This document shows positions 1-14,262 of a stretch of 64,000 nucleotides of DNA, piece by piece; the stretch's first letter is position 1; each line of letters opens with the position of its first letter. The position numbers and the translations under genes are program-made. A model generated the notes under the pieces. The model did not search any database, was not told the origin of the DNA, and saw only the letters and a list, made by a program, of their open reading frames with translations. The DNA is from Wuchereria bancrofti (lineage: Eukaryota > Nematoda > Chromadorea > Rhabditida > Onchocercidae): NCBI GenBank assembly GCA_005281725.1, contig SSBO01000009.1, positions 5,890,303 to 5,954,302 of the forward strand, read 5' to 3'.

Positions 1-433
1 CAATAATTTTTCACTACAGAGAGCAAGAATGCAAAAAACCAATCTCTCCTTTTCTTCGGATATTCGAAGTAAATAATCAAACTCTACAAAAAGAATTAAG
101 AAAAAACAATTAATTAAGAATTGTTCTAAAAGAACTCAAATCTAGAAAAAATTTTATATTTGAGAAATCCGAATATTTTTGAGGTTATTTGCGGAGGTTA
201 AACTTTTAAGTAGATAAAAAGATGAACAAAGGCACAACGAAGTAAAGGATGGGAAAATAATTTCTATATTTGGATTGCGAATCAAGAATTCACTACCACC
301 ATTCTTGCGTCATGCCATAAAAAATCTAGAGACCAGCCCTGAGTCTGCTGTCATGCATGGATTATTTGAATGATATCAAATTATCAATCAAGTGTTATGA
401 TCTATTTTTGACTTAGTTATATAGTATAAGTTA

Positions 434-3400
434 TCAAATACGCTTCAGTTTGGGTGGGCTCAAACTATCATTTGCTATTTCATCTTCGACATATATCAGT
501 GTGGCAAAATTTGGCCCTGATGTCTGGAATTCATCATTTCCGTCATCCGTACTGAGATCCTGCAGTGGTGGAATGGAAACGGCTAACTGGGTTGTTGATT
601 CAATACTTGACGGTGAATTAAATGAGGCAAATGGATCCGTATCTGTTCGATTTATCAAGCCCATTGCAATCGTCGGAGATAATAACTGTCGTTGTCCATT
701 TTCCTTTGTTCCAGTAATGTTCACTTTATCACTTTCTGCATTGCAGAGAAGTTCTTATCATCATTAGATTTTCAACATTTTTTGAGATCGTTTGTTACTT
801 TTAATCATTTCATTTAGTGGATTTGGATGAAACGAACAGGTTAGAAGTATTTATTTTATTATACAATAATTCAATGCTCTAGCAGACGCACAAAACCGCC
901 AAAAACAAATTCTCTTACGCGCTTTTGCGCTGGCGGCTTTGTTTTCCTAATCTAGATTAAACAAAGTAAGCTTGAAATGAGACTGGATTTCCATTTATTT
1001 ATTAATGAAGAGTGATGCAAAGATGCGTGAAGTCTCACAGAAAAGAACATACCTCCAGCGTGATGATATAATCCGAAAACAAGCTTTTCCAAATTCTCCA
1101 GCTTATAAGAAATATAATTAACCATATTCAATTTCTCCTCAATGCGTTCGAAGCATAACTTTAGTTCGAGAGGGAGTACGTTTGACTTCTTAAACGATAT
1201 TATTCGTTGCAAATTTATTCATTTCTGTTGCAGTTACCTTACCTTGGTCTTACAAATATCTACTTCAGTTAGGCTTTTTTTTTTTAAACGAAAGGTAAAA
1301 ACTTTCCGTTTAGATAAAGAACAGGAAATATGCTTTCTGCATATTTTGGTGGTTGTTTTGCGAATAATGTAAAAACGTCGAAGTTGCGGAATGAAAAACG
1401 GAAACTCTTGTGAAATGAGGAACTTACAATATTGTCTGTATTTCGTTGAGCATCAGTGCTCCAACGCACTTCGTTCAAATTATCTGTTGAAGCAGCAGTT
1501 GCTCGTACACCCGATGGCCTTGTCCTGGCTTGCTGAAACTCTTATGCTCTATTAACATAAGGCTGCTGTTAAGATATTATAATTTGGAATGCGGAGCAAT
1601 CACTTGCTTACAAATTATTTACCAGATACTTACTCTCATTAGAAATCGAATGTCTGAACAGTTATTTTGCATTACATATTCCCGATATTGCTAAATGAAC
1701 AACGAACCAATTCGAGATCAGCAAAGACCTGCGATGGAAGTATTCGGGTACCATGTCTCTCGCGCATCCGAAATAATAGTTTCCGGATGGGGTGTTCTGC
1801 TGGCACTGTAAGCTTCTCATTTTTACGTCTTTCATCCAATTCTTTTTCTCTTTTCACGTCAACTACTTTACGGAATTTTAACTGAAAGACACAAGTTCCA
1901 AATACGATTGGATGCCAATGATTCTTTCGTTATATTAATGTAATTAGTGCACCAAATATGAGAAGGGGAAAAATTGCTTAAGACAAAAGTACCCGACGAG
2001 TAAGATTATATGTCAGCACCAAATTGCGAGCAAACGAATTCGCGAATGCCTTATAGAAATCAAGCACCTAAAATTGCTTTCTCTTCAGAAAAGGTTTAAT
2101 TATTTGGGAAAATTGCTTTTTTGAAATTTCTTTAGAAACCATTTTGCAAAAATTTGTTTTCAGTTAAAAATAGTTCAGAAGAAAAAACATTTCCAACCTA
2201 TTTAAAATTAGTTTTTGAAATCTCATTCACCTACCGATTTGATAGGTTTCAAACTAAAATATTAAATCACGTAAGTCGTCCTCTTAATTTCTGTAAAAGA
2301 CTTCTAGAAAAATTTATTCCTTTTTGATATATATAATTATCATTTAAATGTAGAAAACAATTTGTTTACCTCCATAAGTTTATTCTTTTTTATGGAATGT
2401 AAGTCTGTATAAGTAAGAGCACGCACATTGGCAGCACTTTGACCTGTCCCAAGTTGCTTCCAAAATTCATCACCGAAGACATCACCCTTTCCTGAATCTT
2501 TTTGTAAATTAGCAACAAACGGTGCAAACTATTCTATCATTTCAAAGTGACTGAAGTCAAATGCATCATAACCAGAAGTATCAGTTTTCAAGATTTCTAA
2601 GTCCGTTTAAGCAAAAAACAAAACACAATATTTAGGAAAGAAGCAAAATAAGGAGTACCTAAAATGGCGACAACCTCGTCGTCTTGTATCACTTCGAGCG
2701 ATCCCGAGACAACAAACCATAATGCATCAACCGATTCGCCAGTATGATAAATCAAATCACCGGGAGCTGCATGATTGCTCTGAAATCATTCCCATCAAGT
2801 TTTTTAAAACATCTCTATCATTACCAACAAATTTTTTTCGTTAATTTACAATTTCATCACCAATACATTCAGAGTTACGTAATGATTCAGTGCTAGATAT
2901 TTTGCATCAGGTAATTGGTGATTTAAATATAACATTTGCGTCGCCAAATTTTTTGCTATAATTAAGTCTTGCATAATTTCTGAGAAATAAGAACGCCTAT
3001 TTCAATACTACTGGATCCAATAATTCAATTTTGTAAAAAAAAATAGCTATATTGAGTTTTTCATAAATTTCAATGAAAATTCAATACAGTCTATTGAGAA
3101 ATATCCTGGTGTCAAAGTTCAAGAGATTTCCCTTTGCATGAATGAGTAAAGATTTTTAAACTTCAGAAAGAAATAGAAACCTCTAAATGTACGGCAAATT
3201 GTCGAAGACAACCATCAGAAGCAAGTCGAAAGCATGCATGTTCGTTGAATACCTTTCTATTTAAGTGCACACAAATATCTGCTTTCATATCTTTTGGACA
3301 ATAGCTGAGTACCTTAGGTGAAATGAAATGAATCAAGTTTTGATTCTTTGTATTATTTTTCAGTTAAAATTTAGAGTGTCACCGATTTTTTTCATTTAGC

Positions 3401-6400
3401 AATGTTTACCTGGAAAATTGACATTAAAAAATTCACTTACAAAAAATACCCAAATATCTTATTAGTGAATTTTAAAACATTTAGTTTCTCTCGAAATTTT
3501 TTCACGTTCGTCGCATTTTTTTCAAAAGCAGTTTTCCCAAGAAAATAAAAGACCTTTGACGTATCGATACCCTTGGTCACGGCCCAAGTGCTAATTACGT
3601 AGTCCATTACGCGTTCGGCAAGCTCATTTGGTACTTCCTGTAATTTGATGAATTCTCGAACATTTGCTATCATGTCGTGGTATCTGAAAGAACCCAAATA
3701 TTACTCACAGATAAGTGAAGTTGAATTCCCTCAACAATTTGCATCTCTGATAATTATGAAAAATACGAAAAGAACTTCATTTAGTAGCATTTTACAGTCA
3801 TTTTTCCACCTTCAGTATGCCAGGAAAAATTATATTATCATCAAAATGGTAGATATGAAATGAAACTATCAGTTACCTTATAGTGGCCGATGTCATTTGC
3901 TGTATAATATTTGTCATATGCCCAAATATAGCAGCATATAGGAGTGCGGCAATGATCATCATGCACACACCGAACACTTTCTCATTATCAGTTGTGGACG
4001 CTATATTGCCAAATCCAACTGTTGATAAGCAGGACATCGTGAAATACAGCGCTGTGGATCAATTCAATAACTTTTAATATAGTTGATATTTTTAATTAAT
4101 TGATAATTACATTTTGTCTATTTAAGAATTTCAGGGGAAAAAGTGAGAAATAACACCTTAAAACTTTATTAATGCGTATATCTCGTAGTCGGTGATAAAA
4201 TAATATCATTGTAGATCTGAGCAATAAAGACGGTCTTACCACTAATGTAAGCAGAACTTCGCTGAGGCCCACCAATCAACCTCAGTCTATCCTTGAATGT
4301 ATAATTAAAAGGCGAGTTCAATTCCTTCGATAGCTTAGTTAACCATCCTTCAGGCATAGTTGGTACTAAAAACTGAAAAATTGGAAATAATGAACTGTTA
4401 CAAGAAAATTTTAAATTTAAATATTTGAAAGGTCTTTTTAAAGCTTAAAACCCAATTTTATCAATTCAATCATTGCAAAAGAATGGTATCACTTTTCATA
4501 TTTGAATGACTTTTTCATCATTTATACAAGATGGAAAAAATTTTAAAAAATAGCACGAAAATATACCCTTATCTTAACTTCATATTCACCAATGGAAAAC
4601 CATACGCATGCTAACCAATGAGCAGCAAGTACATAAGCGCATAAAAGTAAAAGTAACGTTGCTGCTCCGTATTCTAAATAATTATCAAGTTTACGCGCTA
4701 CACGTCCAAGTCGAAGTAAACGTACCACTTTCAATGCACTCAGTAATGATCCCATCCTCTGTAAACAAATCCATCTAACAACGTTCTTAGTATCATTAAA
4801 TCATTTCAATAAATGGAAATTGCAATGTAATTCTCTTTATTTCATGACATAAATGTACGAAATTAGTAATTTTATAAATTACCGTTTTTTTTTTAATTTT
4901 ATAAATTAGATGGAACAAAAAAAAAGTACCAAAAGAATAATTTGAAATAGAGCTTACCTCATCATTATGCTTAAACATATAAAATATGTCATATGGAAGG
5001 CAAGAGAGAAGATCAATAAGAAACCATGACTTAAAATAGTTATATCTAATTATGTTCGGGTCGATTACTACCTAAAAAAAGTAAGTAGATGATCTTCACT
5101 GAGGTTGAATATATGTTGCTCATTGAATTATACACGAACTCAGTTATTATAATATTTTAAAGTTGTAGATTTTTTTTAATTTTAAAAGGAGAAATTTAAT
5201 TTTGTGATGTGGTTGCAAAGAAATTTCAAATAATCAAGTTAGATCTAACAAACAAACACACACAAACAATATGCGATTTTGAGCGTTCCACAAGAAAATG
5301 TTTTCCTTCTTTTCACTTTTAGCATTTCTTGAAAAAAACTACCCATGAATTGTAATTGTTGCTTTTGTTGCAGTTTTTTTCAATCAGTAAGAACGAAAAC
5401 GTTTAAGTGCGCTTATCGGTTTACTTGACAACATATAATTAATTCGAAAACTACAAATTTTAATTCTCCGACATCCATAAAATTTACAAATTTTTTTTTG
5501 AAATTTCATATAAGAAATTCATATTTAAGTTCATTTATTCTATTTTCCTGATTTTGTTATTAAAAGAAGACTTACTTCACCACCGGGACCAACAAATGTT
5601 GTATGAAAATTTAATAAAATATCAGCAAAAAAAATCACATCAACGATAGAATCCATTAGAGCGACCATATCAATGTTACCACGGGGTGGATGTTCCCGTG
5701 TCTGCAAGCAAAACTTCCGCCTTCATGTAATGTGAAATCTTGAGATCAGCGTCAACTTTATTAACTAGTTAAGAATACTTCAATAAAAAATTACAGGTTG
5801 AAATTTTATAGGAAAAGTAATGAAAATGCAGTCAGAAATACCAATGATCATCCAATAAGTATTTTCATAGTTAATTGCAGTTTATAAAATAATGAATAGA
5901 AAACCTTGAAGGCAATATTATAAGGTACGATAAAAGCAGTATAGAAAGTAAGAGCCAAAATAGACCAATCCCATATTGTTTTAAATGTCGAATAATGCAA
6001 AATGATGTGTGGTGATGTTTTTGGTGTTTCTTGCCGATACTGTGGTAATAAATCGCCACCGAGGTTCATCACCTGATCATACAGATCATATCTTTATCTT
6101 ATTGTTGGTACTAATTTTTAGTTATTCTTAAGACTCCTTCTTAACACATATATGTCAAATTATTTGCCTGAAAATTTGTGTTCAATTTTCAAACAAGTTG
6201 TGACCATCTTATGTTAGTGAAAAACAATGATATCTTGAAATGATGTGTGAGTAGAGCTGATTCTAATGAATGATGCGAATGAAAGGAAAATGAAAGTACG
6301 GCAAGACAAACTTTGATAACCTGATTGAAGTTTGATGACGTTGTGCTCGTCGTCTTGTGCAGATCTTTCGTTTCAATTTGATTAAATTGTTGTCTGCTTT

Positions 6401-8387
6401 TTGCAATTCTTGCAATTTGTAGAATTCGTGAAAAGCCTAAATTAAAAAAATGTTCATTAATTAATTTTAAGACGTCAATTAGATACCAAAATGATAATCA
6501 GTGATATCAATTTATCAAGATTTCTTGATGTTATACATAAATTTACATTTATGAAGAACAAGAGAGCAATACATTAATTCATGCTAATTATTTTTGTTTT
6601 CTTGTTCTGCTGAGGAATATTCTACCATCTTGAAATCGATCACTTATTAATTCTAATCAGCTTCAAGTAAAATGGTTCTAGTAGGAAACAGTTAATGATG
6701 ATAGATTCAGCTAAAAATCTCTTTTTGTTAAGTTTTCTAAAAATTAGGCATAAAGGAAAACTTTTCCCTGCAACAGAAAATTTTTTAAGGCATACAAAGC
6801 GCTATTAACTTAACAAAATCAAAATTTGATAACCTTTATTATTCTCATCATCAAGCGGTTGTTTAAGGGGTGTGATATCCCTGAACTGGCACAAATACAG
6901 TACCACTTGGTTACGGTCATTCTTGATCGGGGCGATATGCACCAACAACCAAAGGATGCTTCCTAGAAAGTTTTTAAACTTCTTTAAACTAAATTACACC
7001 TAATTTTCAGAAATTAAAAAGGAATGGAAATGATCTCGAACCTGGTAGACATAACGAAGTTTAATTAAAACACAAAGAAACATTTTTTGCTTCAGTGAAT
7101 GCACTTCCATAGATCCTCACTTTTTGTTTACTTTTCAACTACTTTAGGCTTTAAAAAGCAGTTTAAATTCAGAGTTAAATTAAGCGAACATTACTAAAGA
7201 ATATTAAATTGCTTTCTAAAACGGAACTGTTTTTCTTTCGTAGACCAATTTCTGTTCTTTCATGTTGACACATATCGAGCGCATTTTGAATCTTCTTTAC
7301 TGCTTCAGGTCCACTGTACTCCGCATGCATGAAGGAAAGTCTTCAAAATAAAACTATTAAATAAACAAAAAGTTATCCAGTCCACTATAGCCTAATCCTT
7401 CTAATTTCACTTATTTTTATAAAATAACTAAATGAAGGAATCACTGATTAAACTCACGAGCAAGGTTTCTGCATAATTTCAGCCCTGGAATATCCTACCA
7501 TTTTAGCAAAACCATCGTTACAGTAAACAATCGGATATTCTACTATTTGAGCGTTTGCTAGTATAAAACTAGTATCTGCAAAAAGACACAAGAGTAGTAT
7601 ACAAAAGCTTAATTATCCGAAACATTTGATGAAAATTTTGCATCTCTTAAGTCAAGCACAATTGGTTTTAATTAATATACAACAGAATTACGAAATTTGC
7701 GTATGACTTCTTTACATGAATGTTTTAATTCCAATTTCGTTTATAACATCAGATTTAATTCCTAACTAACAGCACTAATAAATTTCATGAGCTGATAGTG
7801 AGAAGTAGACTATGTGAATGATTCGTTACTATCAATATAGCTCTTTTACGGTTTACCTGAAGTGAAGGAATATAATTCCGTTGAGATTTACAACTACAAG
7901 AAAGGTTTCCTCTCCAAATAAAAATAGAACTAATGAACCAAAAATTTTGTGGTGGAAAATATCAACATGAAATGTCGCAATGATTTTTTCTGTTTCTGAA
8001 CTCTAATTATCCTACGTGGAAATACATTCACTACTAACAAATTTTTTAATAAATGCCTATCTGAGATAGCATGCATAACTTGAACTGCCCAGCAGCTCAC
8101 ACGGGAAAACTCATAAATTACCTAACCACACCTTGTGAGCAACTTGACAGCAGCGGGCGATCTGTTTCAGTCGTGGGAATATTCTTCGATAAGTCTTGAT
8201 AAATAATTCCAGAAGTAGAGTCTGCTAATGTTTGGTTTAGATTCCAGTGATCTAAGGGTAGTCTTTCTTATTATTGGTTTTTTGAGAGCCACAAAACGTT
8301 GAACATACCAGAATTATTGCAGCGCCTGATAACATTTTCAAGGAATGTATTTTGTGGTGCGACGAGTCCTCGTTTAACCACAGGCAT
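434..8387 (-). CDS. egl-2: EAG-type voltage-gated potassium channel, EGL-2 ortholog (complete, 20 exons, 912 aa)
   Basis: Exons (high to low): 8387-8309, 7575-7458, 7340-7228, 6962-6834, 6436-6321, 6072-5905, 5701-5576, 5071-4958, 4758-4567, 4372-4240, 4051-3877, 3683-3554, 3312-3181, 2779-2659, 2491-2370, 2067-1993, 1881-1729, 1532-1428, 1188-1053, 735-434; all phases agree. Seen: PAS cap beginning [21 protein letters not shown] domain (about 1-147), S1-S3 (about 210-320), S4 with [15 protein letters not shown] (about 331-345), pore filter STVGFGN (439-445), C-linker, cyclic-nucleotide-binding homology domain (about 560-665, [20 protein letters not shown]), and a C-terminal region with a coiled-coil-like stretch near 780-812. 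Known for the family: plasma-membrane K+ channel of neurons and muscle; filter and S4 are intact, so it should conduct. The EAG-type S4 and PAS cap separate it from the ERG class (unc-103). The start is the usual family N-terminus; the donor at 7227 (GTTCCG) is weak. Untranslated exons are not resolved. Confidence 0.96.
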
Positions 8388-11300
8388 GCCAAAAGAGCCT
8401 AGATACTTTTTACATTGATCCTGGCAATATTTGATATCGTTTCTTTTTTCTCTCAATATCTTTTTTATTGCTCACTTCCACAAATGCTTCAAAGAAATAA
8501 CTATCGGTGAACAGCCATTTCTTCTGCAAAACTTTCTTCATAAGCTGTTAAAAAACTATCAAACTTTGTAAATAAATCGCAGCTTTAACAAAAATCCAAA
8601 ATTATGGAGAATGTTCAGATCTTTCGATGGGTACGAATAAGTAAAAATATTTTAGGAATAATTTAGTGAAATTATGATTAGTTTCTGAGTAACACCGGAT
8701 TGGACTACATTTACAATCAAATTTAGAAAACTTCCAGAACTCAACTGGTCTATTAAAAACGTTCGTGTCCTTCTTATATTAGCATAATATTTGTACAAGT
8801 TTCGCAAGCAATAAGTTACAGACTTGTTCTATTTGGTTTTCCGACTTCGAAAGTGCAAGCGCAAGTGTGAATTGAAGAATTGAACTGTTAGGAGTTTTAG
8901 ACGAATTATTATTTAGAATGACTTTATTGACATTTTTACACAAAACTTCCACGTGTGATACGTATATTTACGTAGGAAGTCTAAAAATACTGAATTTACG
9001 GAACTTGGAATAAAATTTCTGATTTCTGGATGATGAGAAAGGAAAAAGGACAAACAAGGATAACAGTTCCAACTTGTTTAAAACCTTTAATAATTCCTTC
9101 AGGCTTTAACTTTACCGTAGATTTTCAAATATCATTACAGTAGAAGCATTTTTGTTTATCTTTCACATTAACTTTTTATTTTTGGATCTTCACTGAGCTT
9201 TTAGGCTAATCGAAAAGGGCATATTATAAATTGCGCTTTTCTGCTCGAAATCGTTGGTTACTGACCCTTTAAAAGCTCTTCAACATTCATTTCTTTGTTA
9301 ATAAGGAGTTTTGAGATAATAAAAGTTTAGTTATTTAAACGATTCGACATGATTTAAGATCGAATTTTATCCTTAAAAACAAAGAAGTGAAGAGCAAATA
9401 CAACAAAATTTCTAAAAATTAGTTGAAATCAAACTACAGTGCAATGATGATGACGTTTTAAAATAAACATCACAAAAAAATTAGTTTGGGTTTTGTTTCG
9501 GGTAATTATTGATATGCGGGGAATGAGAGGAAAGATATAGAGGGAAGGAGAAAGAATGAAACTCAAAGACAGTTCAATTCTTTTTTAGGTTAATCGAATG
9601 ACCACTGAGATTACAAATTAAGAAGGTAAGACACTGAAAGAAGAAAATGTCATTTGAAAATAAAAAGTATAAAAATAAAAAATCACGTGAATTAACTTCA
9701 AGGTATGCCAAAAATATTTTTCTGCTACGCACGAATAATTTCTAGGTTTCTTGCTATTTTCGTATATCAAATTACTTCATATCAAATGAATGATACGTTT
9801 AGGAATTAGAATGCATTTCGCTCAATGTCAATTTTTTTAACACGTGTGCTTGTTTACCATTTTTTAAATATTTTCAAATTGCTTATATAATTTTTGCCAC
9901 TGACATTATAGATTATTTTGAGGATTCTCGTAATCGAACACTAATAATTATGATTTTAGTCTAGACGTATATGATATAGATATCATTAAGAGGAAAATAT
10001 GAGATGTAATTCTTCTCTTTGAAATAAAACAAGACAAGGAGAACAAACAGAATTTCAAAATAAAAAAAGAAACAGTAACCTTGAGATATTTAATTCAAAT
10101 TTCATGCAGTTTAGGACCTAATTTGTTTCTTGGAAGCATTTGCTGAGACTTTCATATAACTTTTCAAAAAAGGATTGCTAATACAATTAGTAATCAGAAT
10201 TTTATGTTTAAATTAACAAAAAATGTTTTAAATCAAACATTCGTCATTTGATATGGAACATAAAGAAACAATGAAAAATCTTCAATTAATCAAATATCAA
10301 AATAGCTTTATCATCTTTTATTAAAACCTTTTTGACTACTCGTTTTTACAAAAATTAGTCAAAATGTTTAACCTTATTTTAGATCAGACTATAACTCTCA
10401 TTTTGGATCTTTCCTTCTTTGTTATCGTAGCCAAAAGCGAACACAATTGCTGACATATATAAATATAATGTGTAGAGTTATAGCATTCGGATGTTTCGTA
10501 TTAGTGCAGGAGGAAGTACTGAGTGGAAAAATAAGCATTCAAGGTGCATTTTCAAAATTAGTCATTTGGTTGAGTCATTTAATTGAGCCAGAAATACTAT
10601 CCAATATAAGGAATATAATATCAACTGTCAATAGCCTATTTCTACTTTCTAACAAACAGAATTAAAGACATAAGTGAAGTTTCTTTGAGATGCAGAGCCT
10701 TTCATTTAACTGCTTACCTTCACTTTTGCTTCTTTATCAAGGTAATATCAAGGTGCTCATTACCTGTTTCTTGTTAAATGCTGACCGCATAACCACATTT
10801 GGTGTATCAACGATCTTTCATCTTTACTCAAGGAACATCGAAATGTGAGGCATATCACATACTCCGATCAGCATAGAACCAATACGTGCCGTAAATGGAA
10901 TGTTTTCAATGAAGGGTGCGTTTTATAAATAAGTATATTGCAGGCGATATGTTACATTTGTGTGTTAGCAATAGTATCTAAACTAATTGATGAGGCAAAA
11001 AGGAAGTCTCGACGACTAGGCTAATTTTGAAATAATCATTTTTATTATTCCATTTAAATATTCACATTGTTGTTCCTTAACCGGATTCGATTCCTTCTCT
11101 TCATCTATATAATACTCGAAAGCACTACTTGGTTTCTGAACGACCGCATTAACTACTGCAAGTCAAAGTGAACGTAAATGTGTCATATTAAAAATGGAAA
11201 GAAAACTGAGTAGAAAATTTAATTAGCATTGTGAGGAAAATTTACCTTAAATAAAAATGATGATATTTACTATTTCTTTGCTACAGATAATTAGCGAATC

Positions 11301-14262
11301 AGCTAAGAAAATGAAAGGAAGAATGTTTAAACTCAGTGATAACCTCTTTGAAGATAAATGCTGCATTGAATATAGCGCACATTCGAGCATTACTTAAGTT
11401 ATAAACAGGCTTAAATAAGATTTGACGTCAATGAACAAAAGAGTTCTGAAAACAATCTAAATGAAAACGGTAAACTCAAGTTTAATACGGCATCATCAAA
11501 GCTTCATTTACTTTGCAGTTTAGTGACCACGTAATATAGTATATTACATCTTATGTATTAGCAGTGACACCTAAACAAGGTGGCGTGACAAAAAGGAAGT
11601 TCCACTGACTGAGCTAATTTTTTTTATAATCAATAATAATAATAATTCATGCTAATAAATGAAAAGTTATAGCTTAGAATAAGCAAATAATGGATAATTT
11701 CATAATAAAGGATTTATATAAGTTTTTGAAATCAATCGCATCATATATCACCAGCATTTCCACTGTCACAAACTGCAAGCGGGCAATATGCAAAGTAATT
11801 TTGCAACATTTCTTTTATTCTCCAACAATTAATCTAATATAAATGAAAAAGGCGTTGTTTAATTAATCAAAAATGTCATTACGGCATAAAATGTCTGCAA
11901 AGTGTATCGCTTATTCGACGGCTCACTTTGTTGCTCCTCCTAATTTGTATTTATTTTCAATTTTTAGAAAAGTAGAAAAAAAAAATTATGCTGCCACAAA
12001 ATTATAGGTTTGCTACATATGAAAGCCAAAAGTATTACAATGTGAGCTCTTCCAATCCTACATTCAATTTATCGAACTTTCTCGACACCTCCGATAAAAG
12101 CTGTCCTACTTTTTTAAATGAATATAATTCTTCCCTTTCCTTCTCTACTCTTTCTCTTTCGTCTTTTACCTTGTGGTAAACTTTTCATGATCTTTCATAA
12201 TGCAGAGATTAGAAAATATCATACAAAAGCTAAAAGTCAAACTAATCTTGAAATATGCTAACATCAGTTTATGACTTCATTAGCTTCTACTTTCAAATGT
12301 TAGATTAAAGTTGTTTCTTCCTAAGTTATGAACTCTCTAAGTTATAAACTTATTATTTTTGATCCATGTTTATGTTATTGCTTTGCTATTTGCAATTGAA
12401 TTCTTTTGGTGCAAAGAATTTTAAGAATGAAAAAATATTTTACAATTTCAGTTAACATATTGAAGCGCTTTCATTCAACTCACCTTCCGGATACTTAACC
12501 GACTTTCTTATCAGTTAGAAATTGATTTCTTTTTATCAGTCAGAAAGCATTTACTTTTCATTTGATTCGTATTCTTCCGTGAATTTTTGCTTGGTTTTTT
12601 TTGTAAAACAAAACTACCTAACACTTAAATCAATTAAGCTATTTTTATCACGAAAATATTCTTATTGATTTGTTTTACTTTATTGATTGATCAAGCAATT
12701 CGAAAAGCTATCTATAACAATTGCAAAAAGTTTCCAATAGCAATTAGCACTACCACGCATTTGTAGTGTAAATACTTATTTCATTTCAAAAATGCACAGT
12801 GCTAAAAAAAAAGTTAAAAAAGTGCTCTAAAAGTTAACTAGTATGCAGTTTCCGTGAACAAACCGAAACTAAATGCTTCTTTCTGTTTACGGAAACTGTC
12901 AGTGTGCGTTACATGAGGTGTTACTATCCAGCAAAACTTGTTGGATTTGCAACTAGGAGGAACTTCTTAATAACATTTTATAAAAAAAGAATTTTGCAAA
13001 AATTACCTTGTTGATCAATACGTACATGAAGTAAATAATATCGGCAAATTATAAATACATTGTTCACGGCTGATATCTCACGTCTTTTTATTTCAGCACT
13101 ATTTCATTCAGTACTATTCAGAATAATCCATATACCTTCATAAAACTTTTAGTATTTGTTACTATTTCAGATATTTAAATTAAATAACAATGGTTATGAC
13201 AATGAGAACTGAACATCAAATAAAATTAAGTATGAATGCACTTTTATGAATTGAATTTGTCGGGAAATGAGGTGAGCGTACACAATTATCAAACGGGGAG
13301 TTTCCCTGATTGGGTAAGAGAGGCTTTCGCTTTATATTGAGATTTTTGCTTGAGTTCCATTATGATTAAGGAATGTAAACGACCAGTGTCTGGTATCCCA
13401 ATTCACAAACTGTCTTGTCTTCCATGCAGAAATGTCATAGCAAAAATTAAGATTCAAAAGATACGGATTGTTAGGATATTTAACTGAGTAGGTATGACTG
13501 GCTTTCGCTCTTCAAACATTTATTTAAGAAATCGATTAGAAACTTACTATATGCTTTTCCATTTGGCATCCATTAATATATTATAATGCTGATGAAAAAA
13601 AGTTATGCATTGAAGTATGACAAGGCGTAAGTTTCTCTCATATCTTTTAATCCTAAATTTTACACATTTACACTTTGACTTTTGTGAAAGCAAACAATAG
13701 AATATCGTTTCTTTCTCATTTCTAATGTTATCTTAAACGTTGAAAATCTCCTTCGAAAATTTCTAATGAAATTCAGAAATCTTATTATTAGCATAGAAAT
13801 ATTAGAAAACATTAAATATTGCAATTTACAGTTTAGGTTAGCCTTAATGTAAAAATTGATAATAACAAAAGCATTTTCAACTTGTTTATCTACAGAAGAT
13901 AATTAACTGCATTTCCTGGCTTACATTAGTATTTGTAATGATTGAAAAGAACTTAATGATGATTAATTTTATCTTTTACTGAGGTTTGAGTAAAATTTAA
14001 GGCATAATCTTTAATCTGTCTAATTAATATCCTAAGGATAAATGGAACAACAGTAACAAACAGTCTATGTTCATCAAAATTTCTGATTTGCTAGAACTAG
14101 TCTTATTACTCTACAAGAATAAATATTAAGGTTGAAAAATCGCTTGCAATGCAGATAGGTCAAGCATTTTAACAATTTGCATTTGTAATATGAAAACTTG
14201 ATAGATAATAATCGCTGACACGAATGAGGCGCATACCTATTGAGCATCAAAGACTCGACTTC
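8388..14262. other. Intergenic, no gene recognised
   Basis: About 5.9 kb of AT-rich sequence upstream of the egl-2 start. Only short open frames without exon-like borders or family resemblance are present (for example + strand 10447-10665 and 11988-12179). It contains a diverged repeat pair (10945-11030 and 11537-11622) and presumably holds the egl-2 promoter and any 5' untranslated exons, which I cannot place. Confidence 0.5.
10945..11622 (+). repeat. Diverged direct repeat pair, about 85 bp units
   Basis: Segments at about 10945-11030 and 11537-11622 can be lined up by eye: both run TTACAT, TTAGCA, CTAAAC, then a purine-rich CAAAAAGGAAGT, then GCTAATTTT. The copies are clearly diverged, with small length differences, and lie in the same orientation about 500 bp apart. 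They may be remnants of a dispersed element; no coding sequence or terminal inverted repeat was seen. Confidence 0.4.

Noticed and set aside
2851..2979. Exon-like frame inside an egl-2 intron, with a good acceptor (TTTCTCAG) and a GTAAAT donor
   Set aside because: Its entry phase (1) and exit phase (2) do not fit the flanking phase-0 exons, and the cyclic-nucleotide-binding homology domain is already continuous without it.
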